Below are positions 51,001-57,847 of a stretch of 64,000 bases of DNA, piece by piece. Below the pieces are notes generated by a model that saw only the letters and a program-made list of their open reading frames with translations, was not told where the DNA came from and did no database searches. The DNA lies in contig NZ_CP025394.1 in the NCBI RefSeq assembly GCF_002943525.1, forward strand, positions 1,054,001-1,118,000. The letters run 5' to 3'. Source of the DNA: Kitasatospora sp. MMS16-BH015 (GTDB taxonomy: Bacteria > Actinomycetota > Actinomycetes > Streptomycetales > Streptomycetaceae). The stretch's first letter is position 1. Each line of letters opens with the position of its first letter. The position numbers were made by a program, and so were the translations under genes.

Positions 51001-53800
51001 GGGTGGCGCCGGGGGTGGTGCGCTGCGGCAGGGTGAAGGTCACGGTGGCCGGGGCGGCCGTGGTGGAGGGGCCGTTGTTGGTCACCGTCAGGGTGGCCGT
51101 GGAGGTGGCGCCGGGCGCCACCGGGTTCGGGGCGGTGGCCGCGGTCATCACCAGGTCGCTGGCGTGCACCGAGAGCTTGGCGTTCGGGCAGGTCGAGGGG
51201 TCGGCGGCGTCCGTGCAGACCGGCTTGGTGTTGGTCGTGTCCGAGGTCAGCGCCGTCACGGCGTTGACGTAGTCGCCCTCCGTCGTCCCCTTGACCGTGA
51301 TCTTCAGGGTCGCCGTCGCGCCCTTGGCGAGCGCACCGACCGTCCAGAGGCCGGTGGTCGAGTTGTACTTGCCGCCGGAGTCGTCCGAGACGTAGGTGAG
51401 GCCGGTCGGCAGCTTGTCCGTCACGACCACGTTGGCGGCCGCGTTCGGCCCGTCGTTGCGCGCGGTGAGGGTGAACACCGCCTGGCCCCCCGTCAGCACC
51501 GAGGGCTTGTCCACGGTCTTGGTCACCGCCAGGTCGGCGAGCGGCGCGATCAGCACGGGGGCCACCTTCGACAGCGGCGCGATGCCGTCGCCGGCGAAGT
51601 CGTTGGTGGCGGTGCCCAGCGCCGCGTCACCCTTCACCTTCGCCTGGAAGGTGAAGGTGAACGTCGCGTTGGGCGCCACGGTGAACAGCCCGCCCCAGCC
51701 CACCTTGGAGCCGGTGACCGTGGGCTCGTTGAGGTTGGTGCCGCCGCTGGTCGAACCGGGCACGTAGTCCAGCCGCGGGTCCAGGGTGTCGGTGAAGCCG
51801 AAGGTGGTGACCGGGTAGGTGTTCGGGTTGGTGAAGCTCACCGTGTAGGTGACCGTCTCGCCCGGCTGCACCTTGCCCGGCGACACCGTCTTCGTCGCCG
51901 TCATCGCCTTCACGCCGTCCGGGCGGAAGCCGGTGTAGAAGCTGAAGGTCTTGGACTCACCCGCGCCCAGCGAGTACGGCCACGAGATGCCCATCGCACT
52001 GTCGATGTTCTCCGTGCAGCGGCAGGTGTTGGTCATCGGCTTGCCGCCCGAGGCCTGGCCCCGGACATCGCTGGGCGACCCCTCGGAGTAGGAACTGCCG
52101 GCGGTGAGCGGCACGAACATCATCGCCTGCCCGGTGCCGTCGGAGTTCTTCACGCACGCGATGCCGTTGCCCATCCCCGGCGCGGCCGGCAGCACCGCTC
52201 CGTAACTCTGGTCGACCCCCGCCAGCAGGCAGTCACCACCCCGGTAGTACGTACCGGCCTGCGTCTTGGTGTCGTTGTTCGTCACCGTGACGTCGACCCG
52301 GAAGCCGTTCTCGCCGTTGACGTACGAGTCCACCTGGGTCAGGCTCAGCACGCTGTTGGCCGCGAACACCGTCGTCATCGTCCACGGATCGGCCGTGGTG
52401 CCCGAGCCGGTGGTCGGCGTCTGGGTGCGACCGGCCGGCGAGCCGGTGGTCTGGCCGAACCAGCCCGGCGCGACGAGGCTGGTCCCCACGCTGAGCGCCG
52501 AACTGCAGGCCGTGCTGGACCAGAACTGGGAGGTGCCGTTGTACTCGACCAGGCACCGGCCGTCCATCTGGGTGCCGATCTTGGTGACCGGCTTGCCCTT
52601 GTCGATGAGGCCGGTGGTGACCACGTTGACCGTGACGCTGTCCGTGAGGGGCTGGGCGTTGGTCAGGGTCTGGGTCGCGGTGTAGGTCACGTTGGTGCCG
52701 GTCGACTGGCTGGAGGCCAGGATCTTCCAGGTGCCGTCGGCGGCGACGGTGACCGCTGAGCCGACCGTCGAGGTGCCCCGCCGGAGTGTCACCGTCGCAC
52801 CCGGCAGGCCGGTCCCGCTGAACTCGGTGTTCGTCCCGATGGTGTCGCCGGTCGCCACCGAGGTGATCTCCACCGGAGTGATCGCCCACTCCACGACCAC
52901 CGCACCGGCGTTCTTGGCGGCGCCGTACTTGTCGCTGTCGTAGAACGCGTCGTCCGTCCCGCCGGCGTTCTGCCCCGAGCCGGCAGCGGTGGTGCCGTCC
53001 GGCACCTTCGTGGTGTTCACGAAGCCGCTGCCGCCGCCACCGCCCGCACCGGCCAGCGTCACGATGCCGCCGTCACCGCCCGCACCACCGGCATAGCCGG
53101 CACCGCCGCCGCCACCGGCGCTGCTGGTACTCGTGCTCCCGTCCGTGCCGCCCGCACCGCCGGCGCCGAGCGGCGCGGCTCCGCCCGCCTTGCCCGCGCG
53201 CGTACCGGCGCTGCCCGCCGCACCGCCGACGGCACCGGCCGCACCGGCGCCGCCCTTGGCGCCGCCCGCGCCGTCGCTCCCGGCCACGCCGTTCGCGCCG
53301 CCGCCGGCCCCACCGTCACCGCCCGCGAACCCGGTGATCCCCTTGCCACCGCCACCACCGCCACCGGCGACCAGCAGCACCGCCCCGGACGAGTCCTTCA
53401 CCCAGGCCGCACCGCCGCCGACCCCTGCGCTGTTGGCCGTACCGGCCGCGGCGGGCACGTTCATCGAGTACGAGGCCGACAGCGGTGCCGAGACGGCGCC
53501 CAGGGTGTAGCCAGCGCCACCACCGGCCCCGGAGGTGGCACCGGTCCCGGTCGCACCGCCGGCGCCCCACAGGTGGAACCGCACCGCGGTGGCCCCGGCC
53601 GGCGGCGTGAACGTCTGGGTGGAGGAGCTGCTCCGGAAGACCTGGCACTGGTTGTAACCCGGCGTCTTCGCCACGCAGGCGCCCGCCGCGGCACGCGGCT
53701 GGGCCCCCGGCGCCATGGCCACGGACGAGGACGGCGGCAGGACGGAGACGAGCGCGCCAGCCAGCACCGTCGCGATCAGACGCTTCAACCTGTCGAGCAT
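39074..53800 (-). CDS. Giant LPHTG-anchored surface protein with DUF11-type repeats (about 4908 aa)
   Basis: ATG 53800 is preferred over the in-frame 53878: GGGA precedes it and a signal peptide follows (MLDRLKRLIATVLAGALVS, landmark). After that comes a Gly-rich segment (about residues 90-290), one Ig-like domain (about 310-390), a secreted adhesin-like domain (about 400-640) with several Cys, then four diverse DUF11/CARDB-type domains. Then come 23 near-identical repeats of about 138 residues (SADLAITKKPVGTT..., NNTSDA, GGLPGPGPGPNPP linkers) and four more divergent DUF11 domains. The C-terminus is LPHTG, a hydrophobic helix and RRRRP, a sortase signal, so the protein is cell-wall linked. 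It is probably a very long adhesin or stalk. Confidence 0.9.
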   Translation of the reverse strand: MLDRLKRLIATVLAGALVSVLPPSSSVAMAPGAQPRAAAGACVAKTPGYNQCQVFRSSSSTQTFTPPAGATAVRFHLWGAGGATGTGATSGAGGGAGYTLGAVSAPLSASYSMNVPAAAGTANSAGVGGGAAWVKDSSGAVLLVAGGGGGGGKGITGFAGGDGGAGGGANGVAGSDGAGGAKGGAGAAGAVGGAAGSAGTRAGKAGGAAPLGAGGAGGTDGSTSTSSAGGGGGAGYAGGAGGDGGIVTLAGAGGGGGSGFVNTTKVPDGTTAAGSGQNAGGTDDAFYDSDKYGAAKNAGAVVVEWAITPVEITSVATGDTIGTNTEFSGTGLPGATVTLRRGTSTVGSAVTVAADGTWKILASSQSTGTNVTYTATQTLTNAQPLTDSVTVNVVTTGLIDKGKPVTKIGTQMDGRCLVEYNGTSQFWSSTACSSALSVGTSLVAPGWFGQTTGSPAGRTQTPTTGSGTTADPWTMTTVFAANSVLSLTQVDSYVNGENGFRVDVTVTNNDTKTQAGTYYRGGDCLLAGVDQSYGAVLPAAPGMGNGIACVKNSDGTGQAMMFVPLTAGSSYSEGSPSDVRGQASGGKPMTNTCRCTENIDSAMGISWPYSLGAGESKTFSFYTGFRPDGVKAMTATKTVSPGKVQPGETVTYTVSFTNPNTYPVTTFGFTDTLDPRLDYVPGSTSGGTNLNEPTVTGSKVGWGGLFTVAPNATFTFTFQAKVKGDAALGTATNDFAGDGIAPLSKVAPVLIAPLADLAVTKTVDKPSVLTGGQAVFTLTARNDGPNAAANVVVTDKLPTGLTYVSDDSGGKYNSTTGLWTVGALAKGATATLKITVKGTTEGDYVNAVTALTSDTTNTKPVCTDAADPSTCPNAKLSVHASDLVMTAATAPNPVAPGATSTATLTVTNNGPSTTAAPATVTFTLPQRTTPGATLPAGCTAAADKKSVTCTVPAGLAKSAKADFAIPLVVDSDAPVSTALTGGTVTVASTDDTNTANNTAAVPLSTTAKASNDLVMSVSAPSTPVTPGTTTTVTGTVTNNGPSDTTSASTVTFTLPANTTAAATQPAGCTVAVDKKSVSCTIAAGLKNAATSAFAISVLVDPAAPLGTVLSGGNAAVVNSDDPLATNNSVNFQLTTTATATADLSITKKASGTTAVVPGSTFTYDLVVSNAGPSQATNVTVTDALPVVLTFVSSDAGCTASGQTVTCGPIATLGAGATKTVKLTVKLDPAYSGDGSDIKNQATVKSDATDPDTTNNTSDAGTGGLPGPNPQPGPTPNPPAKPSADLSITKKAVGTTAVAPGQSFVYDLTVSNAGPSQAKNVVVTDTLPSPLRFQPSAGCTASGQTVTCDPVAVLEVGATRVFKVTVQLDPAYAGDGSDIRNQASVKSDTADPVSTNNTSDAATGGLPGPGPVPNPPAKPSADLAITKKPVGTTAVVPGGTFDYTITVTNAGPSQAKNVVVTDALPSQLSFVSADTGCAASGQTVTCTGPATLDPGKSQSYKVTVRLDQAYGGDGSDIRNQASVKSDTADPVAANNTSDAATGGLPGPGPVPNPPAKPSADLAITKKPVGTTPVVPGGTFDYTVTVTNAGPSQAKNVVVTDALPSVLAFVSADAGCTAAGQTVTCTGPATLDVGKSQAYKITVKLDAAYSGDGSDIRNQASVKSDTADPVPANNTSDAGTGGLPGPNPQPGPTPNPPAKPSADLAITKAPVGTTPVVPGGTFDYTITVTNNGLSQAKNVVVTDTLPTQLHFVSADTGCAASGQTVTCTGPATLDPKATQVYKVTVRLDQAYAGDGSDIRNQASVKSDTADPDTSNNTSDAATGGLPGPNPQPGPTPNPPAPASADLAITKKPVGTTPVVAGGTFDYELTVTNKGLSQAKNVVVTDALQAELHFVSADAGCAASGQTVTCTGPATLVVGGTQVYKVTVRLDQAYAGDGSDIRNQASVKSDTADPDTSNNTSDAGTGGLPGPGPGPNPPAPASADLAITKKPVGTTLVAPGESFDYELTVTNKGLSQAKNVVVTDALPSQLRFVSADTGCTAAGQTVTCTGPATLDVGKSQVYKVTVRLDQAYAGDGSDIRNTASVKSDTADPDTSNNTSDAGTGGLPGPGPGPNPPAVTKADLAITKKAVGTAPVVPGTNFSYELTVTNNGPSQAKNVVVTDALPSVLAFVSADAGCAASGQTVTCTGPATLDVGKTQTYKITVKLDPAYSGDGSDIRNQASVKSDTADPVSANNTSDAATGGLPGPGPGPNPPAPASADLAITKRPVGTTLVVPGTTYDYEITVTNNGPSQARNVVVADALPAQLAFVSSADGCTASGQDVTCGPLVTMDPKAVKVYKVTVRLDRAYAGDGSDIRNQASVKSDTADPDMSNNTSDAGTGGLPGPGPGPNPPAPASADLAIAKKPVGTTPVVPGTDFSYELTVTNKGPSQAKSVVVTDVLQAELHFVSVDAGCAAAGQTVTCTGPATLDPKGTQTYKITVKLDAAYAGDGSDIRNQASVKSDTADPDMSNNTSDAGTGGLPGPGPVPNPPAPASADLAITKKPVGTTPVVAGGTFEYEITVTNNGPSQAKNVVVTDALPSQLHFVSADSACTASGQEVTCGPLATMDPKATQVYKVTVRLDQAYAGDGSDIRNTASVKSDTADPVPANNTSDAATGGLPGPGPGPNPPAPASADLAITKKPVGTTSVAPGESFDYELTVTNNGPSQARNVVVTDALPSVLAFVSADAGCAVSGQTVTCIGPATLDVGKTLAYKITVKLDAAYSGDGSDIRNQASVKSDTADPVPANNTSDAVTGGLPGPGPGPNPPSPAKADLAVTKKPVGTAPVVPGTDFSYEITVTNNGPSQASNVVVTDALPSQLAFVSSADGCTASGRDVTCGPLATMDPKGTRTYRITVKLDAAYAGNGSDIRNLASVKSDTADPDTSNNTSDAATGGLPGPGPGPNPPAPASADLAITKKPVGTTPVVAGGTFEYEITVTNNGPSQARNVVVTDALPSQLAFVSSADGCTASGRDVTCGPLATMDPKGTRTYRITVKLDAAYAGNGSDIRNLASVKSDTADPDTSNNTSDAATGGLPGPGPGPNPPAPASADLAITKKPVGTTPVVAGGTFEYEITVTNNGPSQARNVVVTDALPSQLAFVSSADGCTASGRDVTCGPLATMDPKAVKVYKVTVRLDQAYAGDGADIRNQASVKSDTADPDTSNNTSDAAMGGLPGPNPQPGPNPNPPAPASADLAIAKKAVGTAPVVPGTDFSYELTVTNNGPSQARNVSVTDNLPGVLAFVSADAGCAASGQTVTCTGPATLDVGKTRTYKITVKLDAAYSGDGSDIRNQASVKSDTADPVPANNTSDAGTGGLPGPGPGPNPPAPASADLAITKKPVGTTPVVAGGTFEYEITVTNNGPSQAKNVTVTDNLPTQLHFVSADTGCVVSGQTVTCGPLATMDPKGTRTYKITVQLDAAYSGDGSDIRNQASVKSDTADPDMSNNTSDAGTGGLPGPGPGPNPPAPASADLAIVKKPVGTTPVVAGGTFEYEITVTNKGLSQARNVVVTDALPSQLQFVSADAGCGVSGQTVTCTGPATLDPKGTQVYKVTVRLDQAYAGDGSDIRNTASVKSDTADPDMSNNTSDAGTGGLPGPGPVPNPPAPASADLAITKKPVGTTLVAPGESFDYELTVTNKGLSQAKNVVVTDALPSQLRFVSADTGCTAAGQTVTCTGPATLDVGKSQVYKVTVRLDQAYAGDGSDIRNTASVKSDTADPDTSNNTSDAGTGGLPGPGPGPNPPAVTKADLAITKKAVGTAPVVPGTDFSYELTVTNNGPSQAKNVVVTDALPSVLAFVSADAGCAASGQTVTCTGPATLDVGKTQTYKITVKLDPAYSGDGSDIRNTASVKSDTADPVPANNTSDAATGGLPGPGPGPNPPAPASADLAIVKKPVGTTPVVAGGTFEYEITVTNNGPSQAKNVVVTDVLQAELHFVSADAGCGAAGRTVTCTGPATLDPKGTQVYKVTVRLDQAYGGNGSDIRNTASVKSDTADPDMSNNTSDAGTGGLPGPGPGPNPPAPTSADLAITKKPVGTTLVAPGESFDYELTVTNKGLSQARNVVVTDALQAELHFVSADAGCVASGQTVTCAGPATLDVGKTQTYKVTVRLDQAYVGNGSDIRNQASVKSDTADPDTSNNTSDAATGGLPGPGPGPNPPAVTKADLAITKKAVGTAPVVPGTDFSYELTVTNNGPSQAKNVSVTDNLPGVLAFVSADSGCTGTGRMVICTGPATLDVGKTRTYKITVKLDAGYSGDGSDIRNQASVKSDTADPDMSNNTSDAGTGGLPGPGPGPNPPAPASADLAIVKKTANDTRVSPGATFDYAFTVTNNGPSRALGVVVTDPLPAPLAFVSSADGCTAAGQNVVCPRLVELAVGASRTYTITVRLDADYDGDGSEIRNTARVAADTADPVSANNSSQAGLPGGKPARGVANLAVEKKSTGPQAAPGETVPYTITVTNKGPSNDAYQVVLADKLPAPLSYVSSQPAGCVLDSASRTVRCPVKNRLRVGEKFSYTLLLRLDPGYTGDGSDVLNTATVSGDNLDPDTADNTSTAPLPDNGRPAPPKRDLAVTATVGADSVTPGGTVQLRTVIRNLGPSATSGRGTHTVTLPEGVTFTGQAPAGCAFESPARAVCTVPAQLVPGGNAEAGAQTDSVAYEFTLRLSADAGHGAVVLGDASVDEPDDQVSRNNSAPFTIRAKAPAADLALTKQAAYPAGKSQVDPGDTFTYTLTAVNNGPSTAVNVKVGDPLPAALAFVSSPDGCTANGQTVSCGPLARLAVGAKAVYRITVKLDPKSTGRSVDNIATVSADTADPDQANNSNKPGTTGPDGGILHTGEYVVLPEPLPHTGADRSLWLLGWAAALTGLGSLLLAATALVRRRRP
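40820..50385 (-). repeat. 23 tandem units of about 414 bp inside the giant surface-protein gene
   Basis: The units encode about 138-residue DUF11-type domains ending in a Pro/Gly linker (GGLPGPGPGPNPP or a longer GPNPQPGP form). Two copies around 44421 and 44835 are nearly identical over about 414 bp, with the match running on towards 45249. Blocks around 42180-42870 recur at an offset of exactly 4980 bp (12 units). This is evidence of recent tandem and block duplication. Confidence 0.85.
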
Positions 53801-53979
53801 CGAGTTCCCGTCCTGCCTGGTTCCGGACACACGGCGATGATCCGAATGAAAAACCTTGTGCAAACGGTATAAAGGCACTGACAGGGAACTAATCGCTCAA
53901 AACCCGCGAAAATAGGAACTTCCGTGCGGGATCCCCCGTATGGAGCACAACGGCACTGATGACGAATCAGGACGACACC

Positions 53980-54615
53980 ATGCCCCTGCGATCCGCAGCC
54001 TTCGCGCTCGCCCTCGCCCTCCCGGCCCTCGCCACGGCCGCAGCGCACGCCGAGCCGCCCGCCCCCGGCGGCGCCCCGGTCACCGTGGCCGTGCAGCGTG
54101 ACGCGGCGTCAGTCCATGAGGGCGACACCGTGGTCTACCGGGTCGACATCATCAACCACACCGCCACCGACTACCCCGCTGCCGTGGTCACCCAGTTGCT
54201 GCCCGGCGGCATGCGGGCGGTCTCGGTCGACGAGGGCGGCACCGCCAACGGCACGGCAGTCGAGTGGACCGCCCACCTGGAGCCCGGCGCCACGCTCCAC
54301 CGCGCCCTCACCGCCACGGTCGGCAAGCGCGAGCAGATCGAGAGCGGCCGGATCGTCCAGGTCGCCCAGCCGAACCACGACGCGGTCAAGGACGGCTCGC
54401 AGTTCTCCACCACGGCCTGCTTCCGCCCCGATGCCACGGCCCGGCCACTGGCCTGCGGCTCCGACTTCGCCGCCCTGCCGGTCGAGCACGACGCCGGCCT
54501 GTGGGGCAGCCGGCCGGTCCTCGGCGGCGCAGCGCTGGCCGCTGTGGCCACCGCACTCGGAGTCCTGCTGTTCCGGCGCAGGCGCGCGATCCGGCGTACC
54601 CGGCACAGCGCCTGA
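53980..54615 (+). CDS. Membrane-anchored secreted protein with a single DUF11-like domain
   Basis: A 211-residue protein. ATG 53980 is preferred (AGGAC upstream) over 53959. It has a signal peptide (MPLRSAAFALALALPALATA, landmark; ends AHAEP), one Ig-like DUF11-type domain (VTVAVQRDAASVHEGDTVVYRVDIINHTATDYPAAVV, landmark) with two Cys (TACFRP and LACGS), a C-terminal hydrophobic helix (LGGAALAAVATALGVLLF) and a basic tail. No LPxTG is visible. It diverges from the giant surface protein gene and shares the domain type, so they may be regulated and act together. Confidence 0.7.
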   Translation: MPLRSAAFALALALPALATAAAHAEPPAPGGAPVTVAVQRDAASVHEGDTVVYRVDIINHTATDYPAAVVTQLLPGGMRAVSVDEGGTANGTAVEWTAHLEPGATLHRALTATVGKREQIESGRIVQVAQPNHDAVKDGSQFSTTACFRPDATARPLACGSDFAALPVEHDAGLWGSRPVLGGAALAAVATALGVLLFRRRRAIRRTRHSA

Positions 54616-54853
54616 GGAGATCCCGCCGCGAGCCGGGTCAGCCGCGAACGGTACGCCCCCGGTGAAGGCCGCCGGGGATCCCGGCGAGACACCGGTCGAG
54701 GCCGAGGCCCGCCCGCTCCGCATACGGGTGCAGGTGGGCCTCGGTGCTGTTGCCGGACTTGCCGACCTGCCGAGGAGACCGCCCGCCTCGACCGGCCGAC
54801 CACGGTGTCCTGACCACCGTCCTCCCCGGTCGAATCTCCGGCCGGACACGACT

Positions 54854-54884
54854 GCGGCCCGGAGGCGTGACGCCCCCGGGCCGC
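54854..54884. terminator. Hairpin after the M4 protease gene
   Basis: A near-perfect dyad: GCGGCCCGG-A-GGCG-TGA-CGCC-C-CCGGGCCGC, 13 bp of paired bases with one mismatch and a 3-nt loop. Lies between two convergent genes, so it may terminate both. Confidence 0.8.
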
Positions 54885-54902
54885 TCACTCACTGACGGTG
54901 CG

Positions 54903-57215
54903 TCAGGAGACGTTCAGCGCCGCGTCGTCGATGACGAAGCTGGTCTGGAGGGAGGAGTCCTCCACACCGTTGAACTTGATGGTGACGCTCTGGCCGGCGT
55001 AGGCCGAGAGGTCGAAGGTGCGCTGGGTGTAGCCGGTGGCCGCGTCCACGTTGGAGTAGGTCTTCAGCGTGGTGCCGTTCACCGAGACGGTGAGCTTGTC
55101 GTACGCGGTGGTGCCGGTCTCGGCGGTGTCGATGTGCAGCCAGAAGCTGAAGCTGGCCTTGCAGCCGGCCGGGATGGTGACGGTCTGCGAGACGGTGTCG
55201 GTGTGGGCCGAGCCGTAACCGTTCATCCAGGCCTTCCAGGAGCCGCTGTGGGCGGCCTGGGAGGAGGAGTTGTCGACCACGCCGGAGGTGGTGGTCCACG
55301 GGGCGGCGGTGCCGGTCTCGAAGCCGCCGTTGCCGAGCAGCTGGGCCGGGGTGCAGCTGCCGCCACCGCCGCCGGAGACGGTCCAGGTGAAGGAGGTCGA
55401 GCCGGTCTTGCCGGCGCTGTCCTTGGCGGTGGCCGTCACGTTGTAGGTGCCGGCCGTGGTGGCGGTGCCGGTGATCTTGCCCGAGGAGGAGATCGACAGG
55501 CCGGTGGGCAGGCCGCTGGCCGTCCAGGTCACGGTGCCGGTGCCGCCGGTGGAGCTGAGCTGGAGGCTGGCGGTGCCGTTCAGGGCGGTGGTCTGGTTGC
55601 CCGGGTTGGTCACCGTGACGCCGCCGGCCGGCACCGAGCCGACGTTGACGCCCGCCCAGGCGGTGGCGACCGCGGTCGCCTCCGCGCCACCGGCGCCGTA
55701 CAGGTCGTTGGCCGCGTTGATGGTCGCGGTCCGCGCGGCGGCGTAGTCGGTGCTGGAGGTGAAGTACGTGGTCAGCGCGCGGTACCAGATCGCCGCGGCC
55801 TTGTCCCGGCCGATCCCGGTGACGGAGACGTTGTTGACCGTCGGGGAGTTGTAGTTGACCCCGTTGATGGTCTTGGCGCCGCTGCCCTCGGAGAGCAGGT
55901 AGAAGAAGTGGTTGGCCACGCCCGAGGAGTAGTGCACGTCGAGGTTGCCGACGCCGGAGGACCACGAGTCGGCCGAGCCGCCGTCCTTGGAGGGCTGGTC
56001 CATGTACCGCAGCGGCGTGCCGTTGCCGTTCAGGTCGATCTTCTCGCCGATCAGGTAGTCCGGCGTGTCGACGGACAGGTTGGCGTACCACTCGACCATG
56101 GTGCCCAGGATGTCCGAGGTGGCCTCGTTGAGGCCGCCGGACTCGCCCGAGTAGGTCAGGTTGGCGGTGGCGGCGGTGACGCCGTGGGTCATCTCGTGGC
56201 CCGCGACGTCGATCTCGGTGAGCGGGTGGGTGTTGCTGGCACCGTCACCGTAGGACATGCAGAAGCAGGAGTCGTCCCAGAAGGCGTTGGTGTAGTTGGT
56301 GTCGTAGTGCACCCGGTTGAAGGCGCCGACGCCGTCGTTGCGGATGCCGTTGCGGCCGAAGGTGTTCTTGTAGAAGTCCCAGGTGGCGGCGGTGCCGTAC
56401 TGGGCGTCCACGGCGGCCGACTGGCGGTTGCTCACCTGGCCGTTGCCCCAGGTGGTGCCCGAGTTGGTGAAGATGGTGCCGTTGCCGGAGGTCCCGTTGT
56501 TCATGTCGACCGTGTACTGGTTGCCACGGGTCGGGTCCTTGAGCTGACCACCGGTGGTGGTCAGCGGCACGGTGCCGACGAAGACGCCGTTGCCGGTGTC
56601 GGTCTCGATGCCCTCGATCTTGCTGAGCACCGCGCCTGAGTGCGCGTCGGTGATGACGTGCAGGCGGCTCGGGGTGCCGTCGTGCTGCTTGCCGGTGACC
56701 ACGGTCTCCCAGGCCAGCGTCGGGGTGTTCTTGCCCATCCAGACCACCAGGCGCGGCGCCACGGCCACATTGGAGCCGGACTCCTGGGCCAGCGCGGAGG
56801 CCTGGGCCTTCGGGGCGGCCTGCGCCGGGGTGGTGGAGACGCCGTTCAGCGAGGCGGTGCTGGCCCGGTCCACGCCCTTGACGCTGCCGTTCGCGGCCTG
56901 GTGCACGATCAGGTCGCCACCGAGCACCGGCAGGCCACCGTAGGTGCGCTCGTAGCGCAGGTGGGTGGTGCCGTTCGCGTCCTTGACCACGTCCTTGGCG
57001 ACCAGCTTCTCCTGGCCGCCGAGGCCGAGCTGCTGGGCGAGGGCGGCGCTCTGCTGGCCCGCCTGGGAGAGCAGCTCGGCGTGGCTCACCGCGGCCGGCG
57101 CGAAGGTCTGCGAGGGCGTCTGGGCGTGGGCGGCCATCGGGACGGCGGTGACCAGCAGCGCCGTGGACGTGGCCAGCGCGGCCAGCACTCCCCGGGCGTG
57201 GGTGTAGCGGGACAT
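54903..57215 (-). CDS. Secreted thermolysin-like M4 metalloprotease
   Basis: A 770-residue pre-pro-protein; ATG 57215 after GAAGGAGA. Signal peptide (residues 1-31, ends AHAQ), then an FTP/PepSY-type propeptide (about 35-210: LRYERTYGGLPVLGGDLIVHQ, landmark). The M4 catalytic domain has HEMTH at about 338-342 and a second zinc Glu in GGLNEATSD, about 20 residues later, with the usual His in LDVHYSSGVANHFFYLL. C-terminal additions are an Ig-like He-PIG domain (ALNGTASLQLSSTGG...TGLSISSSGKITG, landmark) and a jelly-roll domain (NGGFETGTAAPW). It is an extracellular neutral protease. It is divergent from an S53 protease. Confidence 0.92.
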   Translation of the reverse strand: MSRYTHARGVLAALATSTALLVTAVPMAAHAQTPSQTFAPAAVSHAELLSQAGQQSAALAQQLGLGGQEKLVAKDVVKDANGTTHLRYERTYGGLPVLGGDLIVHQAANGSVKGVDRASTASLNGVSTTPAQAAPKAQASALAQESGSNVAVAPRLVVWMGKNTPTLAWETVVTGKQHDGTPSRLHVITDAHSGAVLSKIEGIETDTGNGVFVGTVPLTTTGGQLKDPTRGNQYTVDMNNGTSGNGTIFTNSGTTWGNGQVSNRQSAAVDAQYGTAATWDFYKNTFGRNGIRNDGVGAFNRVHYDTNYTNAFWDDSCFCMSYGDGASNTHPLTEIDVAGHEMTHGVTAATANLTYSGESGGLNEATSDILGTMVEWYANLSVDTPDYLIGEKIDLNGNGTPLRYMDQPSKDGGSADSWSSGVGNLDVHYSSGVANHFFYLLSEGSGAKTINGVNYNSPTVNNVSVTGIGRDKAAAIWYRALTTYFTSSTDYAAARTATINAANDLYGAGGAEATAVATAWAGVNVGSVPAGGVTVTNPGNQTTALNGTASLQLSSTGGTGTVTWTASGLPTGLSISSSGKITGTATTAGTYNVTATAKDSAGKTGSTSFTWTVSGGGGGSCTPAQLLGNGGFETGTAAPWTTTSGVVDNSSSQAAHSGSWKAWMNGYGSAHTDTVSQTVTIPAGCKASFSFWLHIDTAETGTTAYDKLTVSVNGTTLKTYSNVDAATGYTQRTFDLSAYAGQSVTIKFNGVEDSSLQTSFVIDDAALNVS

Positions 57216-57847
57216 GGGTCTCCTTCACCGGCCGTTCGCGGGTTGGCGAACGGCCGGAGCTGCCTGGCCGCGGTGGCGGCGCAGTGGGGGCTTCCCGGAC
57301 CGCGGTTGCGCGGCCCGGGTGCGGTGCGATGCGGAGCTGGACCGGACTTCGGTGCCTGCCGCGCTGCCACCAGGTGAGGGGCCGGGGCTGCTGCGGCATC
57401 GGAATGGTTGCAGGCAATGTCCAAGCCATGACAGATCAAAACTGTGGATTGGCTGAGAAAGACTGGGAGCTCTCTGTGCCCGCCGCGTCGCTTCCCGCAA
57501 CCCTCCCGCCCCGCAGCGCTGTTCAGGCGCCCCCTCGCACCACCCCCGCAGCCCGCTGCGCCCGCCCGACCACCGGCCGTCGACCGATCGATTTCAGCCA
57601 GTCCGCCTCCGGGTTGCACCATTCGGGCACGATCGTCCTATTCCGACTCCCGTACGCGGTTTTCCGTCCCCTTTTCTGTTTATGAAGAGCCCTCACATGC
57701 AACCCGCGTCGGGTAAAGGACTGGTCCGGGCTTTCGAAGATCCATTGAACGGCCCGGCCCACCCGGCTAGCCTCCTCGCAAGCTCACACCGGGCACCGCG
57801 TACCGACCCCCACGCCGCGGCGCCGGTCCCCCACAGGAGGCACCCCC
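57216..57847. promoter_or_regulatory. Divergent regulatory region of two secreted proteases
   Basis: A 632-bp stretch with no supported gene. It holds a leader hairpin for the M4 gene (57228-57257) and A+T-richer parts at about 57400-57460 and 57640-57760 that suit promoters. I see no clear additional operator. Confidence 0.5.
57228..57257 (-). promoter_or_regulatory. Leader hairpin just upstream of the M4 ribosome site
   Basis: Perfect 12-bp inverted repeat CCGGCCGTTCGC (57228-57239) and GCGAACGGCCGG (57246-57257) with a 6-nt loop. It ends 1-2 nt from the Shine-Dalgarno (57219-57226), so it could stabilise the mRNA or modulate translation. Confidence 0.5.
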
